Below are positions 1 to 12,000 of a DNA stretch of 64,000 nucleotides, in pieces. The translations under genes and the position numbers were made by a program. The stretch spans positions 43,942,425 to 44,006,424 of the forward strand of contig NC_090020.1 of the NCBI RefSeq assembly GCF_036417845.1, read 5' to 3'. This DNA is from Apteryx mantelli (lineage: Eukaryota > Chordata > Aves > Apterygiformes > Apterygidae). The notes beneath the pieces were generated by a model. It made no database searches and was not told the DNA's origin. It worked only from the letters and a program-made list of their open reading frames with translations. The number at the start of each line of letters is the position of its first letter. Within the stretch, counting starts at the first letter, position 1.

Positions 1-1916
1 CTAGAGCGCCAGTCTAGACCTAGCTCTTTCTGCCATGGGTTTGTTTGGCGACCTTTGTGGATGAGCTCCCCCTACTTTCAGTCTTATTCGGGCTTAGATG
101 CTTTTGGAAGAGAGTAGGGACAATCCTGCTGGGAGCAATGACAGCCCAAACACAAGAGACCCCCACTCATTGCGAGCGAGCACAAAACCTGTTTTGCTGT
201 ATTGTCAATAAGGGTCATCTGAATACTGATAATATCACTGCACTTCAGCAAAGCGGATTTAACAGGGAGTGAAGTCTGAGCAGGAGGGCTTTTGCCTTTT
301 GGTACGAACTCTTTGCAGTTGTCTGCTTTTGACTATGACTTTTTTTCTAGTTGTTATGTACTGTCTATGTATACCTTAACATCACAGCTTATAGAAGGGA
401 GGTACTTTGTTAGGAGCTAAGGTCTTCCTCTTCCAACTTCTGTCATGTGTTGGCCCAGAGGGTGATTAGCAAGTGCTGAAAACTTTCAAGGGCAGAAAAG
501 CACAATAGTTGAGCACAAGCAATGCATACAATATGAAGTCTGAAGCCAAATGTCTTTCACTGTTCAGAAACCTGCTGGGAGATATTGTAGCTGGTTGCAA
601 ACCATCTGTGCAGCCAAAGGAAACAAAATATAGAAGGTGGCTGGTATCTGAAATGATGTGAGGATGGGTTGTATCTGGTGATCACACCTATTCTTTTCTG
701 GAGTCTGTTGCTTTTGCTGTGTTACTTTTTTTTTTTAGTGCTCCAATAGATGTCCAATAGCTTGAAGCAGAGTGAATTAGGTAGCTGCAAAGATGAACAG
801 ATCTGTGTAAACAGATGTAGTGATTTTGTGAACCTCAAAGAAAAGCCAAGGAAATTCTCTGCTGTTATTGAACTGAAGGAAAACAAATGAATAATGTATA
901 AACACCTCCATAAGTGAAGAAAATTGTACCTTAAGGGGGAGAAGAAAATGCTCTGAGCTGCATTTACTGTGAGAAGACGTGCTATACAATTGAAAGGCTC
1001 TGAGCTTTTGAACAACAGCATAACTGACAGAGAAAGGTGCTAACTGTTGTTAGGGATGAGGAAAATAATGCTGTGCGTCTCTGTGCCCTGTACTCCTATC
1101 TCCTCACCAGCAAAATTCACCTATATTAGTGGCACTGCAGTTTTTTCCCCTCTGAGAGGGGAACCAGTCTTGACTGCCCATTTGACAGCTGGGTGGCATG
1201 ACTGACCTGTAGCTAGGAGCAAACAAAATGTAACGGCAAGCTTGTAGGACGGGTTTTTCTCTGATGCTAGGAGTCCGTAGGGCCCTGCCTTTCTAACATA
1301 GCCTGCTTGAAACCGAAGTAAATTCTGCTCTGCCTTGGGTCTGTCAGCTATACGGTGGCATAGGAGGGGATGTACGCTCTGTAGGGTGTAGTTGGCCAAG
1401 TGTGTTTTCAGGGAAATCAAATTTTTCTTTGAGGTCAGGATGTTTCATGGAGACATGTTGTTCTCCTCATGACTTGGAAAAAGCAAGGGAGGCTTCAGCT
1501 GAGTTATTAGAGTATGGGGCTGAAATGTGTCCCAGGCAAGTAGATTTTGATTTGTAGCAAAATGCTAGTCTTGTGTATGCTCCAAAGCAAGACTCGAGCC
1601 AGGATCTCCAGGAATATCTCACTCCTGTGCATTTACCAGCATACACCCACTTGTGCTTTACCATGAATACCTTTGAAAGGCTGCTTTTTTTTTTTTTTTT
1701 GTCTTTGTTCCCATGAAGAACAAAATCAAATGTTAAAAGCTAATGTGATGCTGAATTATTTCCCCCCACCCCCAAGAGCTGTGCAGCTGAATGCTCTCGC
1801 AGCTCCCTGGGACCACAGCAGAAATGTGGCAGCGTCTCTGCACTGCGGTCTGGCTCTGGGGAGCCAGACAACTTTGGCTTCTCCTTCATGCCCATTTTTT
1901 GCTGGAAGATGCAATA
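1..1916. other. Non-coding flank, nothing recognised
   Basis: No coding exon, RNA gene or repeat family is recognised here. The open frames are at most 107 codons, overlap each other on both strands and show no familiar motif. A run of 16 T occupies 1685-1700, a short distance before the CR1 element. If human gene order holds, this is part of the interval downstream of KCNN2, but no exon of a neighbouring gene is visible. Confidence 0.6.
1685..1700. repeat. Poly(T) run, 16 nt
   Basis: Uninterrupted run of 16 T, about 220 bases upstream of the likely 5' junction of the CR1 element. CR1 elements do not normally end in poly(A), so this is probably an unrelated homopolymer or the tail of something older on the minus strand. 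Confidence 0.85.
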
Positions 1917-3926
1917 GTAGTGGGGGTTCAAGAGAGCTGGTTAATATTCAAACATCACTTCCTCCAGGCTCAAGAGCAGTGCATCCCTGTGAGTAGGAAG
2001 TCAAGCAAAGGAGGTAGGAGACCTGCATGGATGAGCAAGGAGCTCCTGGCAAAACTCAACCAGAAGAAGGAGGTATACAGAAAGTGGAAAGGGGGACAGG
2101 CCACTTGGGAGGAATATAGGAACGTTGTCAGAGTATGCAGGGATGTGACAAGGAAGGCTAAGGCCTGTTTGGAATTAAATCTGGCTAGAGATGTCAAGGA
2201 CAGCAAGAAGGGCTTCTTCAAATACATCAGCAGCAAGAGGAAGACTAGGGAAAATGTGGGCCCTTTGCTGAATGGGGTGGGTGCCCTGGTGACGAAGGAT
2301 GCAGAGAAGGCAGAGTTACTGAATGCCTTCTTTGCTTCAGTCTTTACTGCTCAGGCCAGCCCTCAGGAGCCCCAGACCCTGGAGGCAAGAGAGAAAGTCT
2401 GGAGAGAGGAAGACTTTCCCTTGGTGGAGGAGGAGTGGGTTAGAGATCACTTAAGCAAATTTGACACCCACAAATCCATGGGCCCCAATGGGATGCACCC
2501 ACGAGTGCTGAGGGAGCTGGCGGACGTTATTGCTGGGCCACTCTCCATCATCTTTGAAAAGTCATGGAGAACAGGAGAGGTGTCTGAGGACTGGAAGAAA
2601 GCCAGTGTCACCCCAGTCTTCAGAAAGGGCAGGAAGGAGGACCCAGGGAACTACAGGCCAGTGAGCCTCACCTGCATCCCTGGAAAGGTGATGGAGCAGC
2701 TCATCCTGGAGGCCATCTCCAAGCATGTGGAGGACAAGAAGGTGCTCAGGAGTAGTCAGCATGGCTTCACCAAGGGGAAATCATGCCTAACCAATCTGAT
2801 AGCCTTCTCTGATGGAATGACTGGCTGGGTAGATGAGGGGAGAGCGGTGGATGTTGTCTACCTAGACTTCAGCAAGGCTTTTGACACCGTCTCCCATGAC
2901 ATCCTCATAGACAAGCTCAGGAAGTGTGAGCTAGATGAGTGGACAGTGAGGTGGATTGAGAACTGGCTGAATGGCAGAGCTCAGAGGGTTGTGATCAGTG
3001 GCACAGAGTCTAGTTGGAGGCCTGTAGCTAGCGGTGTCCCCCAGGGGTCAGTCCTGGGTCCAGTCTTGTTCAACTTCTTCATCAATGACCTGGATGAAGG
3101 GACAGAGTGCACCCTCAGCAAGTTTGCTGACGATACAAAACTGGGAGGAGTGGCGGATACACCAGAGGGCTGTGCTGCCATTCAGAGAGACTTGGACAGG
3201 CTGGAGAGGTGGGCGGAGAGGAACCTCATGAAGTTCAACAAAGGCAAGTGCAGGGTCCTGCACCTGGGGAGGAATAACCCCAGTCACCAGTACAGGTTGG
3301 GGGCTGACCTGCTGGAAAGCAGCTCTGCGGAGAAGGACCTGGGAGGGCTGGTGGACACTGAGTTAAGCATGAGGCAGCAATGTGCCCTTGTGGCCAAGAA
3401 GGCCAATGGTATCCTGGGGTGCATCAGGAAGAGTGTTGCCAGCAGGTCGAGGGAGGTGATCCTCTCCCTCTACTCAGCCCTGGTGAGGCCACGTCTGGAG
3501 TACTGCGTCCAGTTCTGGGCTCCCCAGTACAAGAGGGATGTGGCACTACTGGAGCAAGTCCAGCGAAGGGCCACAAAGATGATTAGGGGACTGGAGCATC
3601 TCTCTTATGAGGAAAGGCTGAGAGAGCTGGGCCTGTTTAGCCTGGAGAAGAGAAGGCTGAGAGGAGATCTTATCAACGTGTACAAGTATCTGAAGGGAGG
3701 GTGTCGAGAGGATGGGACCAGACTCTTTTCAGTGGTGCCGAGCGACAGGACGCGAGGCAACGGGCACAAACTGAAACACAGGCAGTTCCATCTGAACACG
3801 AGGAAAAACTTCTTCACTGTGAGGGTGACAGAGCACTGGCACAGGTTGCCCAGAGAGGTGGTGGAGTCTCCTTCTCTGGAGATATTCAGAAGCTGTCTGG
3901 ACAGGGTCCTGGGCAACATGCTCTAG
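1791..3926 (+). CDS. CR1 ORF2 fragment: reverse transcriptase
   Basis: A 711-codon uninterrupted frame encoding the reverse-transcriptase half of CR1 ORF2. Similarity to CR1 proteins starts near residue 46 (VQESW) and continues to the end (LGNML). Visible landmarks are the N-terminal RT region around residue 286 (NYRPVSL), a conserved HGFTKGKSC block near 324, motif [10 protein letters not shown] with Asp359 and Asp365, [11 protein letters not shown] near 414, the catalytic FADD box at 445-448, and the C-terminal CR1 block [12 protein letters not shown] near 562. Both metal-binding positions (Asp359 and the Asp447-Asp448 pair) are present. The endonuclease domain is absent. The first 45 codons, including the annotated ATG, look like flanking DNA fused in frame, so this ATG is probably not a real start and no promoter is apparent. 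The frame is probably a remnant of a relatively young insertion and not an expressed host gene. Confidence 0.9.
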   Translation: MLSQLPGTTAEMWQRLCTAVWLWGARQLWLLLHAHFLLEDAIVVGVQESWLIFKHHFLQAQEQCIPVSRKSSKGGRRPAWMSKELLAKLNQKKEVYRKWKGGQATWEEYRNVVRVCRDVTRKAKACLELNLARDVKDSKKGFFKYISSKRKTRENVGPLLNGVGALVTKDAEKAELLNAFFASVFTAQASPQEPQTLEAREKVWREEDFPLVEEEWVRDHLSKFDTHKSMGPNGMHPRVLRELADVIAGPLSIIFEKSWRTGEVSEDWKKASVTPVFRKGRKEDPGNYRPVSLTCIPGKVMEQLILEAISKHVEDKKVLRSSQHGFTKGKSCLTNLIAFSDGMTGWVDEGRAVDVVYLDFSKAFDTVSHDILIDKLRKCELDEWTVRWIENWLNGRAQRVVISGTESSWRPVASGVPQGSVLGPVLFNFFINDLDEGTECTLSKFADDTKLGGVADTPEGCAAIQRDLDRLERWAERNLMKFNKGKCRVLHLGRNNPSHQYRLGADLLESSSAEKDLGGLVDTELSMRQQCALVAKKANGILGCIRKSVASRSREVILSLYSALVRPRLEYCVQFWAPQYKRDVALLEQVQRRATKMIRGLEHLSYEERLRELGLFSLEKRRLRGDLINVYKYLKGGCREDGTRLFSVVPSDRTRGNGHKLKHRQFHLNTRKNFFTVRVTEHWHRLPREVVESPSLEIFRSCLDRVLGNML

Positions 3927-4011
3927 GTGACCCTGCTTGAGCAGGTGGTTTGAAGTACATGATCTCCAGAGGTCCCTTCCAACCTCAGTGATTCTGTGAT
4001 TCTGTGATTCT
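1917..4011 (+). mobile_element. CR1-type LINE retrotransposon, 5'-truncated
   Basis: Non-LTR retrotransposon of the chicken-repeat-1 clade. CR1-like protein similarity starts near base 1917-1926 and runs to the stop codon at 3924-3926. An 85-base 3' UTR follows, ending in three perfect copies of GTGATTCT at 3988-4011. That tail plus the preceding 'ggtcccttccaacctcagtg' is the hallmark 3' end of avian CR1, which the reverse transcriptase is thought to recognise. ORF1 and the endonuclease half of ORF2 are missing, as in most CR1 copies, which are usually 5'-truncated. There is no poly(A) tail and I saw no clear target-site duplication, also typical of CR1. The 5' boundary is uncertain by about 20 bases. 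The element lies about 12 kb beyond the 3' end of KCNN2, in the opposite orientation. Confidence 0.95.
3988..4011 (+). repeat. CR1 3'-terminal octamer repeat (GTGATTCT x3)
   Basis: Three exact tandem copies of GTGATTCT mark the 3' end of the CR1 element. In chicken CR1 the equivalent unit is usually ATTCTATG, so the G variant points to a CR1 subfamily with a diverged tail unit. The repeat ends abruptly at 4011, where unique sequence begins. Confidence 0.95.
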
Positions 4012-6005
4012 CTTCTTGCCCCCTGAGGAACAGGCATGTGGCAAAAACTTTTCTTTGGAAGATGTTACAGGTCATGAAGACCAAGTGTATGAACAAATCC
4101 ATGCCTGGATTAGTTTAGCCTCTCTAATGTAGTGTAAAAGCATCACATTTACAGAGCAAGAGAGTGCCCAATAATTAACCATTCTTTCTTTAAAAGTGAT
4201 GAGAGAATGTACAATTCCATAGCGTCGCTTTGCAAAGAGCTGCAATGGGCACTTTCCACTGGAGTTTTGTGTTGGCACCCGAAGGTTGGGGGTGGTGGTT
4301 TGCAGCAATTTTGAGGAGCGCAGAAGAGCGGCTGGAAGAGGACAGGTTGTTCGGGTTGCCAGGTACCCAGGCTGGGAAAGTCTTGCAGCAGCAAAGACAG
4401 TGGGTCGAGCTGGGTACTCCTGCAGCAGGGCACCAGCTGACTTCTGCACGCTGGCGTGACCTCACTGCTGTTAGGTCTTACTTACACTTCTTTGAGATTA
4501 GCATCAGACAAAAAAATGCTTCGTCATGAAAAATTAGCTTACTTACTTACACTACAGATCACACAAATTCTGTAAAAAATTCTTCAAATTTATGAGGCAG
4601 AAACTACTTGTGCTGTTAATGGCAGCTGGGAAGATGAATATATATAGTAATGGAGGTGTGTTAATCTTATGGTGATGGGACAGGTGCTTTAGAAAATTGA
4701 ATCCTAGATTAAAGTTCTGGGCGTTTTTTTTGTCTGTTTGCTTGTTTTAAAGTATTAATTCTTGACTGATTTGTTTGGAAAAGTATTTTATTTCTAAGTT
4801 TGGGTGCAATATTCTCCATTGTTTGGGGTATTCTGATTCTTGGGGGTTTTCTGCTTTTAACTTGCATTCTCTCCACAAGTGTGAGGGAATGGCTGCGTGC
4901 TCTTTGCTTATAGCATGGTAAGACCCCAAATCCAAAACACTCGCAGAGGATGCCAGCTATTTTACGTGCTGGCATTGCTCTGCATGCCCTGCATGTTATG
5001 CGTGGGACTTACCTAAAAACATTTGGGGGTTGTCCAAGAAGTGATGGGTCAGGAACAGAAACTGTCTTGACGGTTAGTTGCCGCTGGGTGAAAATCCACC
5101 GAGAGGTCTCCTGGCTAGCAAGCGGGCAGAGGCGACTGCTGCCTTGCTGGGGTTACCCAGCAGCCCTCCTCACGTGATACAGTTCACGGTACATGAAAAC
5201 GAACCCGTTCTAACCTCTGGAAACAAGAGGGTGCCTTCGAGAGGAGTAACGGAGGTGCTCAGTTTAGGGCACTGTCAACAGTTGTGCTAACTAAGCTCCA
5301 GCTGAGAGTGGATGGTATTGCTCATTGAGAAGTGAACAGACTGTTTCGCAGGAACCAGTAAATGTATTCAGTGTTGAAAGGTTTTAGCTCCAACAGCTAA
5401 AGCTGCACTGGGTTTTGGCACTTGACCTGGGGTGAGGCATAGTATGTATGCTTTCTGATCCCATTAAACCGTTAAGGGCTTTATCTAAAGCCTACTGGAA
5501 TCTATTTAAAAGGCTACTATTAATTTAGACTGACTTTCCTTCACGGCCTTTGTTTCCAAAATGCTTCCATGGTGATTTTTTTTTTGTTGTTTTTAACCAA
5601 TGTCCTCATTACTCTTTCTGCAATCCTATCTCCCATCCCATTCCCTGTTACTGGCATTTTTGAGATTTTTCTTCTGGCTGGGTGTGCTTCTGTCTTTGTG
5701 GGCTGCAGAACTACCAGGGCCTGGCTGAAGTTAGGTCCATGGCCGTGACTGCAAGTTTTTTGTAATCCAGTGATTTTTGAACTTCCTTGGCTAGGGGAGG
5801 AGTGAGGTGTTGAGTAAGGAAAACATGACTTCAGATCAGCTGATGGGCAAGTGGTATCCATGCTAGACTTCTGTGTGTTTGGCACCACTTAAAGAAAATA
5901 TTAATTGGACAAGTTGAAAGTATGGGAGTCTGAAAGTGTGTGGGTTGTCAACAGAGAAGCAGGAGCACTTTTTGGTGTATGGCTTGAAAGGAGCATCCCT
6001 GCTTT

Positions 6006-6037
6006 AAAAAAAAAATATATATATATATATATATAAA
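6006..6037. repeat. Poly(A) plus (AT)n microsatellite
   Basis: A short A run passes directly into about ten AT dinucleotides. It is a simple sequence repeat in non-coding flank and is likely to vary in length between individuals. Confidence 0.9.
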
Positions 6038-8398
6038 GATTAAAAAACCCTCTTCATGAAATTCTTTCTTCAGACCACAGCACTAATCTCTTGCCAGTAA
6101 TTCAAGGAATATTCAAATCATGCAAATCTGAAAGAAGGAAGGGAGAAATATAACACGTCAACTCATCCCACATACTTTGTGTACAGTCTAGGATAGTCAC
6201 AAATGGTGAAGTTGCATAAATTTTCAGCAGCAAATTCTCATGTGCTTTTTCTAAGTGACTGGTTAATGCCAAAATGGTTACAAATTACCTCTGAAATAGT
6301 TGTACATCTTGTAAAATAAAGCACTTACAGCATTTCCCATATTATTAACTTCCTGCAATGTTTTAAGTGAAAAGTAAACTGCAGTAACACTGATGTTTTA
6401 GCTTTTCCCATTCATTTACTGTATAGCCAAGTACTTTTGTGGCACTTGTGTTTGCATGAGTGTCTACTAGAAAAATTCCTATATTATGCCCACAGTGCAC
6501 TGGGAGTTTAGAGAGATGTGAACCCCACTTGAATTGAGGGGGAACTCAGCTTTTTAAAATAACTTTTAGGATATTTTAGAGCTGGGGTCCCAAAAGAGTT
6601 TAAAAGTGCCACTCTACTTGGATTTTTTTCATACCTCTTCCAAAGATCAAGCTGCCTAGTGCAATCCTCAGACCTGGTTTAGGTACCCAGAGCCTCTCCT
6701 TGAATAACAGGGAGAATTAACTTGTCAAATGAAGATTTCTTTGAAGTGGGTCAGCTTGTTTTGGGGGGGAGGTAGGAAGAGGGTTTAGAAGAAAAATGAC
6801 TAAATGCACAAAGCTGAGTAAAATCATGGGGGGAAAGGACTTAGGCCCTTAGCAAGGAGAACTTCTGTCTGGGCTCATTGCCCCACTCCATCTGTTGGAG
6901 TTACATTTAATGTCTCTTAAATCATAGATGAAGAAAAATAATCCTTGTCTTCTAGTTCATCGCTTAATAGGACAACAGAGACTCAAAACCTTTAGTGAGA
7001 AATGAGCATTAAAATGGTAGTTAATGCTCTCAAACTCTGACCATTTAGTTGTTATAACTGTAACTATTCTGTATGTTTTCATGTTGAAGCAATTTTAACC
7101 TTGATCAGTCTAAGCTTTCCTATAACCATCACCCAAATTGCATTCAGTCTAACTGTTAGCAGCTTGCTAGTTTTGCCTATGCGACAGCAATAGTGAAGTA
7201 AGAAACAACTTTATGTAATGTTGTCTGCTTGTTTGCTTTTTGCAATAACACAACATCCAGTAAAAATATAAACACATCTTTTAATAGTAGTAAGGTCAGC
7301 ACTTCTCAGCAGAATTCTAAGCAGTCATCTCTGACCTTTTAAGCTAATAATTCTGTTTTCCTAAAGCAATAAAAATATGCAGTAAGGCACATTCCCTTTG
7401 ATTCATTTACTTACTGTGAGAGTGTCTCATGGATTTCCATTACATATAAAAGGGCATTGCCTGATGCCAATGTTCAGACCGTCTCTGACTCCATAAAAGT
7501 GGAAGAAGCAAAGCACCAAGTCATTGGTGCTTCTTCCCACCCAATAAGGCAAGAGAGAGGCTGTCAGGAAATGTGCACTCGACACTTCTTATTACCTATG
7601 GGGATTTGAGCGCAGCTTTCCTGCTGCCTAGGGGAGAGCATACTGTGACAGGGAGAATGGCACTGACTGACGTGCAGTTGTTACGGCATGCGCCTGGAAA
7701 GGAGCAGGAGAAGAAACGTGCATGCTGGTTCTTGCTCTTATATGTGTCTTTATATTCTGGTCATCTGAGCACTTATAGAAAATGACACAGCTGAACCAAA
7801 TCCTCTTCCAGAATTGAAAAATTTTCCCTTCTTACGAGCGCCCTTGCCAGCAAGCTTTTGGGTTATTTCAGCAGCTTTTCCTCAAAAAAAACAGAGGGAA
7901 TTTCTGTTTTGGCAGATGCACTGTTCTCCAAGTATGTTAACAGGTGTGGCTTACATACATCCACCCCTGAGGGAAGAGAAATCAAATCTCAGGGAACAGA
8001 GTGGTATTTCCTATAGACTAATTTGGATAGATACATTGTCCTCTGTGACTCCTCTTTCATGGGAGACTTATGTACCAGAAATGGTACAGGCTACCAGGGT
8101 GTGCAATTAAAATATGAATTTACTTTCCATCAACATATTCTGACAATCATCTTGCAGGTTACTTGGAGCAGTAATATGCATGCAGCTTCAGGGTATCTTC
8201 TGTCTCTGTTTAAATGAATTAGTGAGCAGTGGAAGATTGCTTCCTGACTGACTCTTCATGAGGCCACATCCCTTTCTGGGATCCTTTGTTCAGTTGCCTT
8301 GTACCTAAAGATATCATCAGCCCATTTTTCACTTTCCCGCATGCTTCTGACATGGCTGTCACTATATCCCTTTTGTGACCAGAAAATGTTGGTATTTA

Positions 8399-8416
8399 AT
8401 TCTATGATTCTATGAA
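8399..8416 (+). repeat. Possible CR1 3'-tail relic
   Basis: The 18 bases contain two copies of ATTCTATG, the canonical avian CR1 terminal unit. The sequence just upstream does not show the usual CR1 3' UTR block, so this is either an eroded tail or coincidence. Confidence 0.3.
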
Positions 8417-8989
8417 ATAATTGAGATACCTTGCACAAGCAATGCATCCTTTTTTGGCAGGAAAAGAATAAAGGTCAGGCATCACATAGCTTTCCTTAAT
8501 CTTTGAGCTGAGTTTTATTATTTGTTCCACAGAGCCAGGCTGTGGAGCACATATAGACTGGGATAGCCCTGGGTAGCATTTTGACTTGGATATGATTTTT
8601 GGGTTCTCCTCCTTGCTGTTCCCTCTCTGCTCTGGGATGGAAACGGGGAGAGAAATAAGCATCTGCAATGGTCAAAACTCTTAGAAGCAAAGATCGTCCT
8701 TGTGCAGCTTCTGCATCATGCTCTCAGGCTGAGCCAGAACTGTTCAAATAACTGTCAGACAACTTGAGCAGCAGTGCAAGGTGTGCTACTCTTTAGCTTC
8801 TTGCAGCACCAACAGTGAGAGTCAAGGCAGAGGGAACATCATAACCTGAATTGTGCATTCAAATGCCACCAGCTAGTATCTGGCCACTTTGTACACAAAT
8901 AACTGGCGTTTTCTTCACCAACCTAGAAGGCTGTAAAAGGCCTCTGCATCTGACAATGTCTTTCTTAGAGCCACTGAGCAAAGATCAAA

Positions 8990-9024
8990 GGGGGGGGGGG
9001 AGGGTGAAGACAGCTTGTGGGGGG
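8990..9024 (+). repeat. G-rich tract with G-quadruplex potential
   Basis: Eleven consecutive G at 8990-9000 are followed by GGG at 9002-9004 and six G at 9019-9024. Four or more tracts of at least three G fit within 35 bases, so the plus strand could fold into a quadruplex with one longer loop. Confidence 0.7.
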
Positions 9025-12000
9025 AGAGAGACTTTACCAATCTGCTTGTCATTTAGAAGAAGCTTAATGTATAAATGTCATGGAAACAAGCTGTTCCTTC
9101 TGAATAAAACCAATACTGCGCTTCATACTCTTTCCTTCTTAATCTTTTTAATGCAAAGGAAAAAGAAGGCAAATGTTAAACAGTTAAAAGCAAATATTTT
9201 CTATGGTAGCAGTCTAGCTGTCTGTAGTTTAATGTCTGGTCATCTTTAAATATTATATGCTACAGCTGGAGATCCTTGAGCAGGGAGCTGACTACCCTGA
9301 CAGATGAAGTGGATGTTTGGACTGATGAAATCTGGGCTGAGAACAGAGACTCTTGCGCTGCCACCAGATACCAGACCACATCAGCATTGCCTGTGGAGGT
9401 GGTCCATCTCTCTTTCGAGGCAGAGCTGGGCATGGCCTTCAAAGGACAATTCAGACCTATCCATTGACCATTAACAGACAGGCTCCAGGCTGTGACGGCT
9501 GAGGATCTAACTCTGTCTCTGTCCTATTTCTATCTCTCTGAAATTTGTTGCAAAACTTATTTGGAAAGCCTGCCCACCACTTGCCCATCTCTCTTCTGTT
9601 TCCATTCTGCTGAGAAGAATATCTGCAATTCTGAAAGTGCACTTATTTCATGCTGCTGTACTACAGTAATTGCTTCAAACTGAAAATATATTTAGTGGTT
9701 CTGCTATATTTGTTTTATAGACTGGATAAAACAGGATAGCATGGCAGGATATATAACTGTGAATCTTGTAGCACTCGAAAAGCAGTCTATTTCTTATGTA
9801 CAATTTTTAGGTTTCTTTTCATGTGTTTGATAACTGAAATAAGTAAAGTATGGCCTAATTTCCTACCACTGCACTTTTGATACCTGAGCAGCTTCCTCTG
9901 TGTGTAGATCGTAACTAAAATGGCTAAAAGAACAGAAGCCGGCCCATCTACTCCTGCATTATCTTCCAAAGGAGCTTGGGATTCATGGGGAAGCTGCTTC
10001 TCTGTGGAGCTAATTTGGGATGTGCTAAGCACCCAGAAGGTGTTAAGTACCTGCTGAGCAGGTGACTTCAGTGGGCACAGACATTTCTTGGCCCTTCTGT
10101 GGAAATGAACCCGCAGTGGTGCTGGCTGAACTACCTAAATTCGATACACTGCTCAAGGGATCCCGAGCCCAACAGCAGGAAGTGCTTTAAAAACCTGTTA
10201 AAACCACTGATAATGCAGTCAGTTGGAGTCACAGTTATTAGTCAAACATATTGGAAGCTCTGACTCAAAGGAAGCTAATGAAGCCAGATGGCTTGCTGGC
10301 ACATTTCTGCCTGGGCACTGTGCTCTGAACTCCTGTGCTGGAGAGTGAATCCCTCAGCCTCTTGTCTCGCCTCCGTGTAGTGCGAGTCAGAGTCTGAGCT
10401 CCAGCAAGCAAAGATATCAATAAGTGCTAAGGAGCATCAGACAAAAATCAAGTCTGTCTTGACACTAGGTGTAAACTTGTTTTGTTTTGTTTCCCTTGAG
10501 CCAGATAACTGCTGCTGACAGAGCAGTGTTGGTTTTGATCTTAGAAGTGGGTGGTTGTCTTGAGAAGGTGCTGCAGAACAGCACAGCTTTGTCCTCTTTG
10601 AGCAGGGGAGCAGCAGACACTGTGTTTTCCTTGCAGCAGCAGCACAGACCTGTCAGAATGAGCGTTGTCTTAGCATGCTTGAGATCTGATAGGAAAAACA
10701 TTTTCTTTCCAGTCCATAATATCATTTGAGAAATATGGTGATATCTTTGGGTGGGAAAATGACAGATTTCTTGTCGTCATACACTTGTGTGAAGTTCATG
10801 TGCTGGCCAAGTTTATCTCCGTGGGCCTTTCTAACTTCTCCTGTAGAAATTTGGATTTTCAGTCCCTTTGGGATGGCAGAGCACTGCCATGCTTTGTTTT
10901 GGGCAGGCCGGCTTTTGCTGCTCAGCACATTGTAAAGCTTTTCTTAAAGGGTAATTCTGAGTGTCCAAAACTGCTCCTGAGTAGTTTTTTATTTTTGTTT
11001 TGTTTTTGTTTGTTTTTGTTTGTAACCTCATTTCTTCCAGTTTTCTGGAGGCTAGCTGCCTGGCAAGATTGCCTTTTCCAGCACTAATTTATCACAAGCT
11101 CTTTCATGTTTTCTTCTGCTTTCTATTATGGAGTTTTGGAGTTCTCTTTTTAGGGGAAAAAAACCCAAACTTGTTTCATTTTGTGTGATGAGCAGCCCTC
11201 ATATCTCTGTAATCATTTGACCACTTTCGCTGCATGAAGTGATGGATGCTGTTAAACACAAACAGTGCATCCCTATTGCTCCTTGTCAGGAAACATAATT
11301 GCATTGTCTCTTCCTTTGTGTTGATACCCATGACTTTCAGACCCAAAGTGAAGCTTCACTTAAATCTCTTCTAAGCTCTGAAGTTTATAACTGGCCAATT
11401 CACCTATCCCAGCATTTCCTCTAACTTTCTTATTGCTCCTTGTACCATGTGATCCATCTGGACTGGAGATGCTTTTCTGCCTAGAGACCAGTTTCGTTGT
11501 AATGTAACAGAACATGGAGCCGCTCTTTAGACTTATCTTAGGATATTTGGAAATGCAGGTTTGGAAGACAAAGAGATCAGAATAAGCATCATTTTAAAGT
11601 AGAACCTCTGACTCGAACTAAAAGCCTGTTGTTTTCTTCATGTGTAATTGAAAATAATCTAGATTCTCCTAAGTATTTAAAGATGCTAATGGGCTTAAGT
11701 GAATCTCAATGCAAGGGAAGTCAACATAAAGCATTTCGTGCTTCATCTCTACATCCAGTTTGGTAATGTTACTTGCCATGTTAGATTGTGACAGGTTCGT
11801 ATTTATGGCTTACAGTTTTGTTAGGACTGCACCTGTATTGCATCTCCTCTGTTATGTGGAAAGACTTGCAGTTTTCCACAGGAGAAACTTCTTCATGTAA
11901 AAGCCTGAAAATCATTGACCTAATGGACCTTGAACTGTATCACTATGATAAATAATACAGGGCAACATGCTCATGCTAATTCTGGCAGCTGACTCCATTT

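Noticed and set aside
3605..4037. Minus-strand frames of 104 and 102 codons over the CR1 element
   Set aside because: These are antisense shadows of the CR1 reverse-transcriptase frame.
8851..9249. 132-codon plus-strand frame
   Set aside because: Crosses a G run and low-complexity lysine-rich sequence; no recognisable domain, and its length is within chance expectation over 64 kb.
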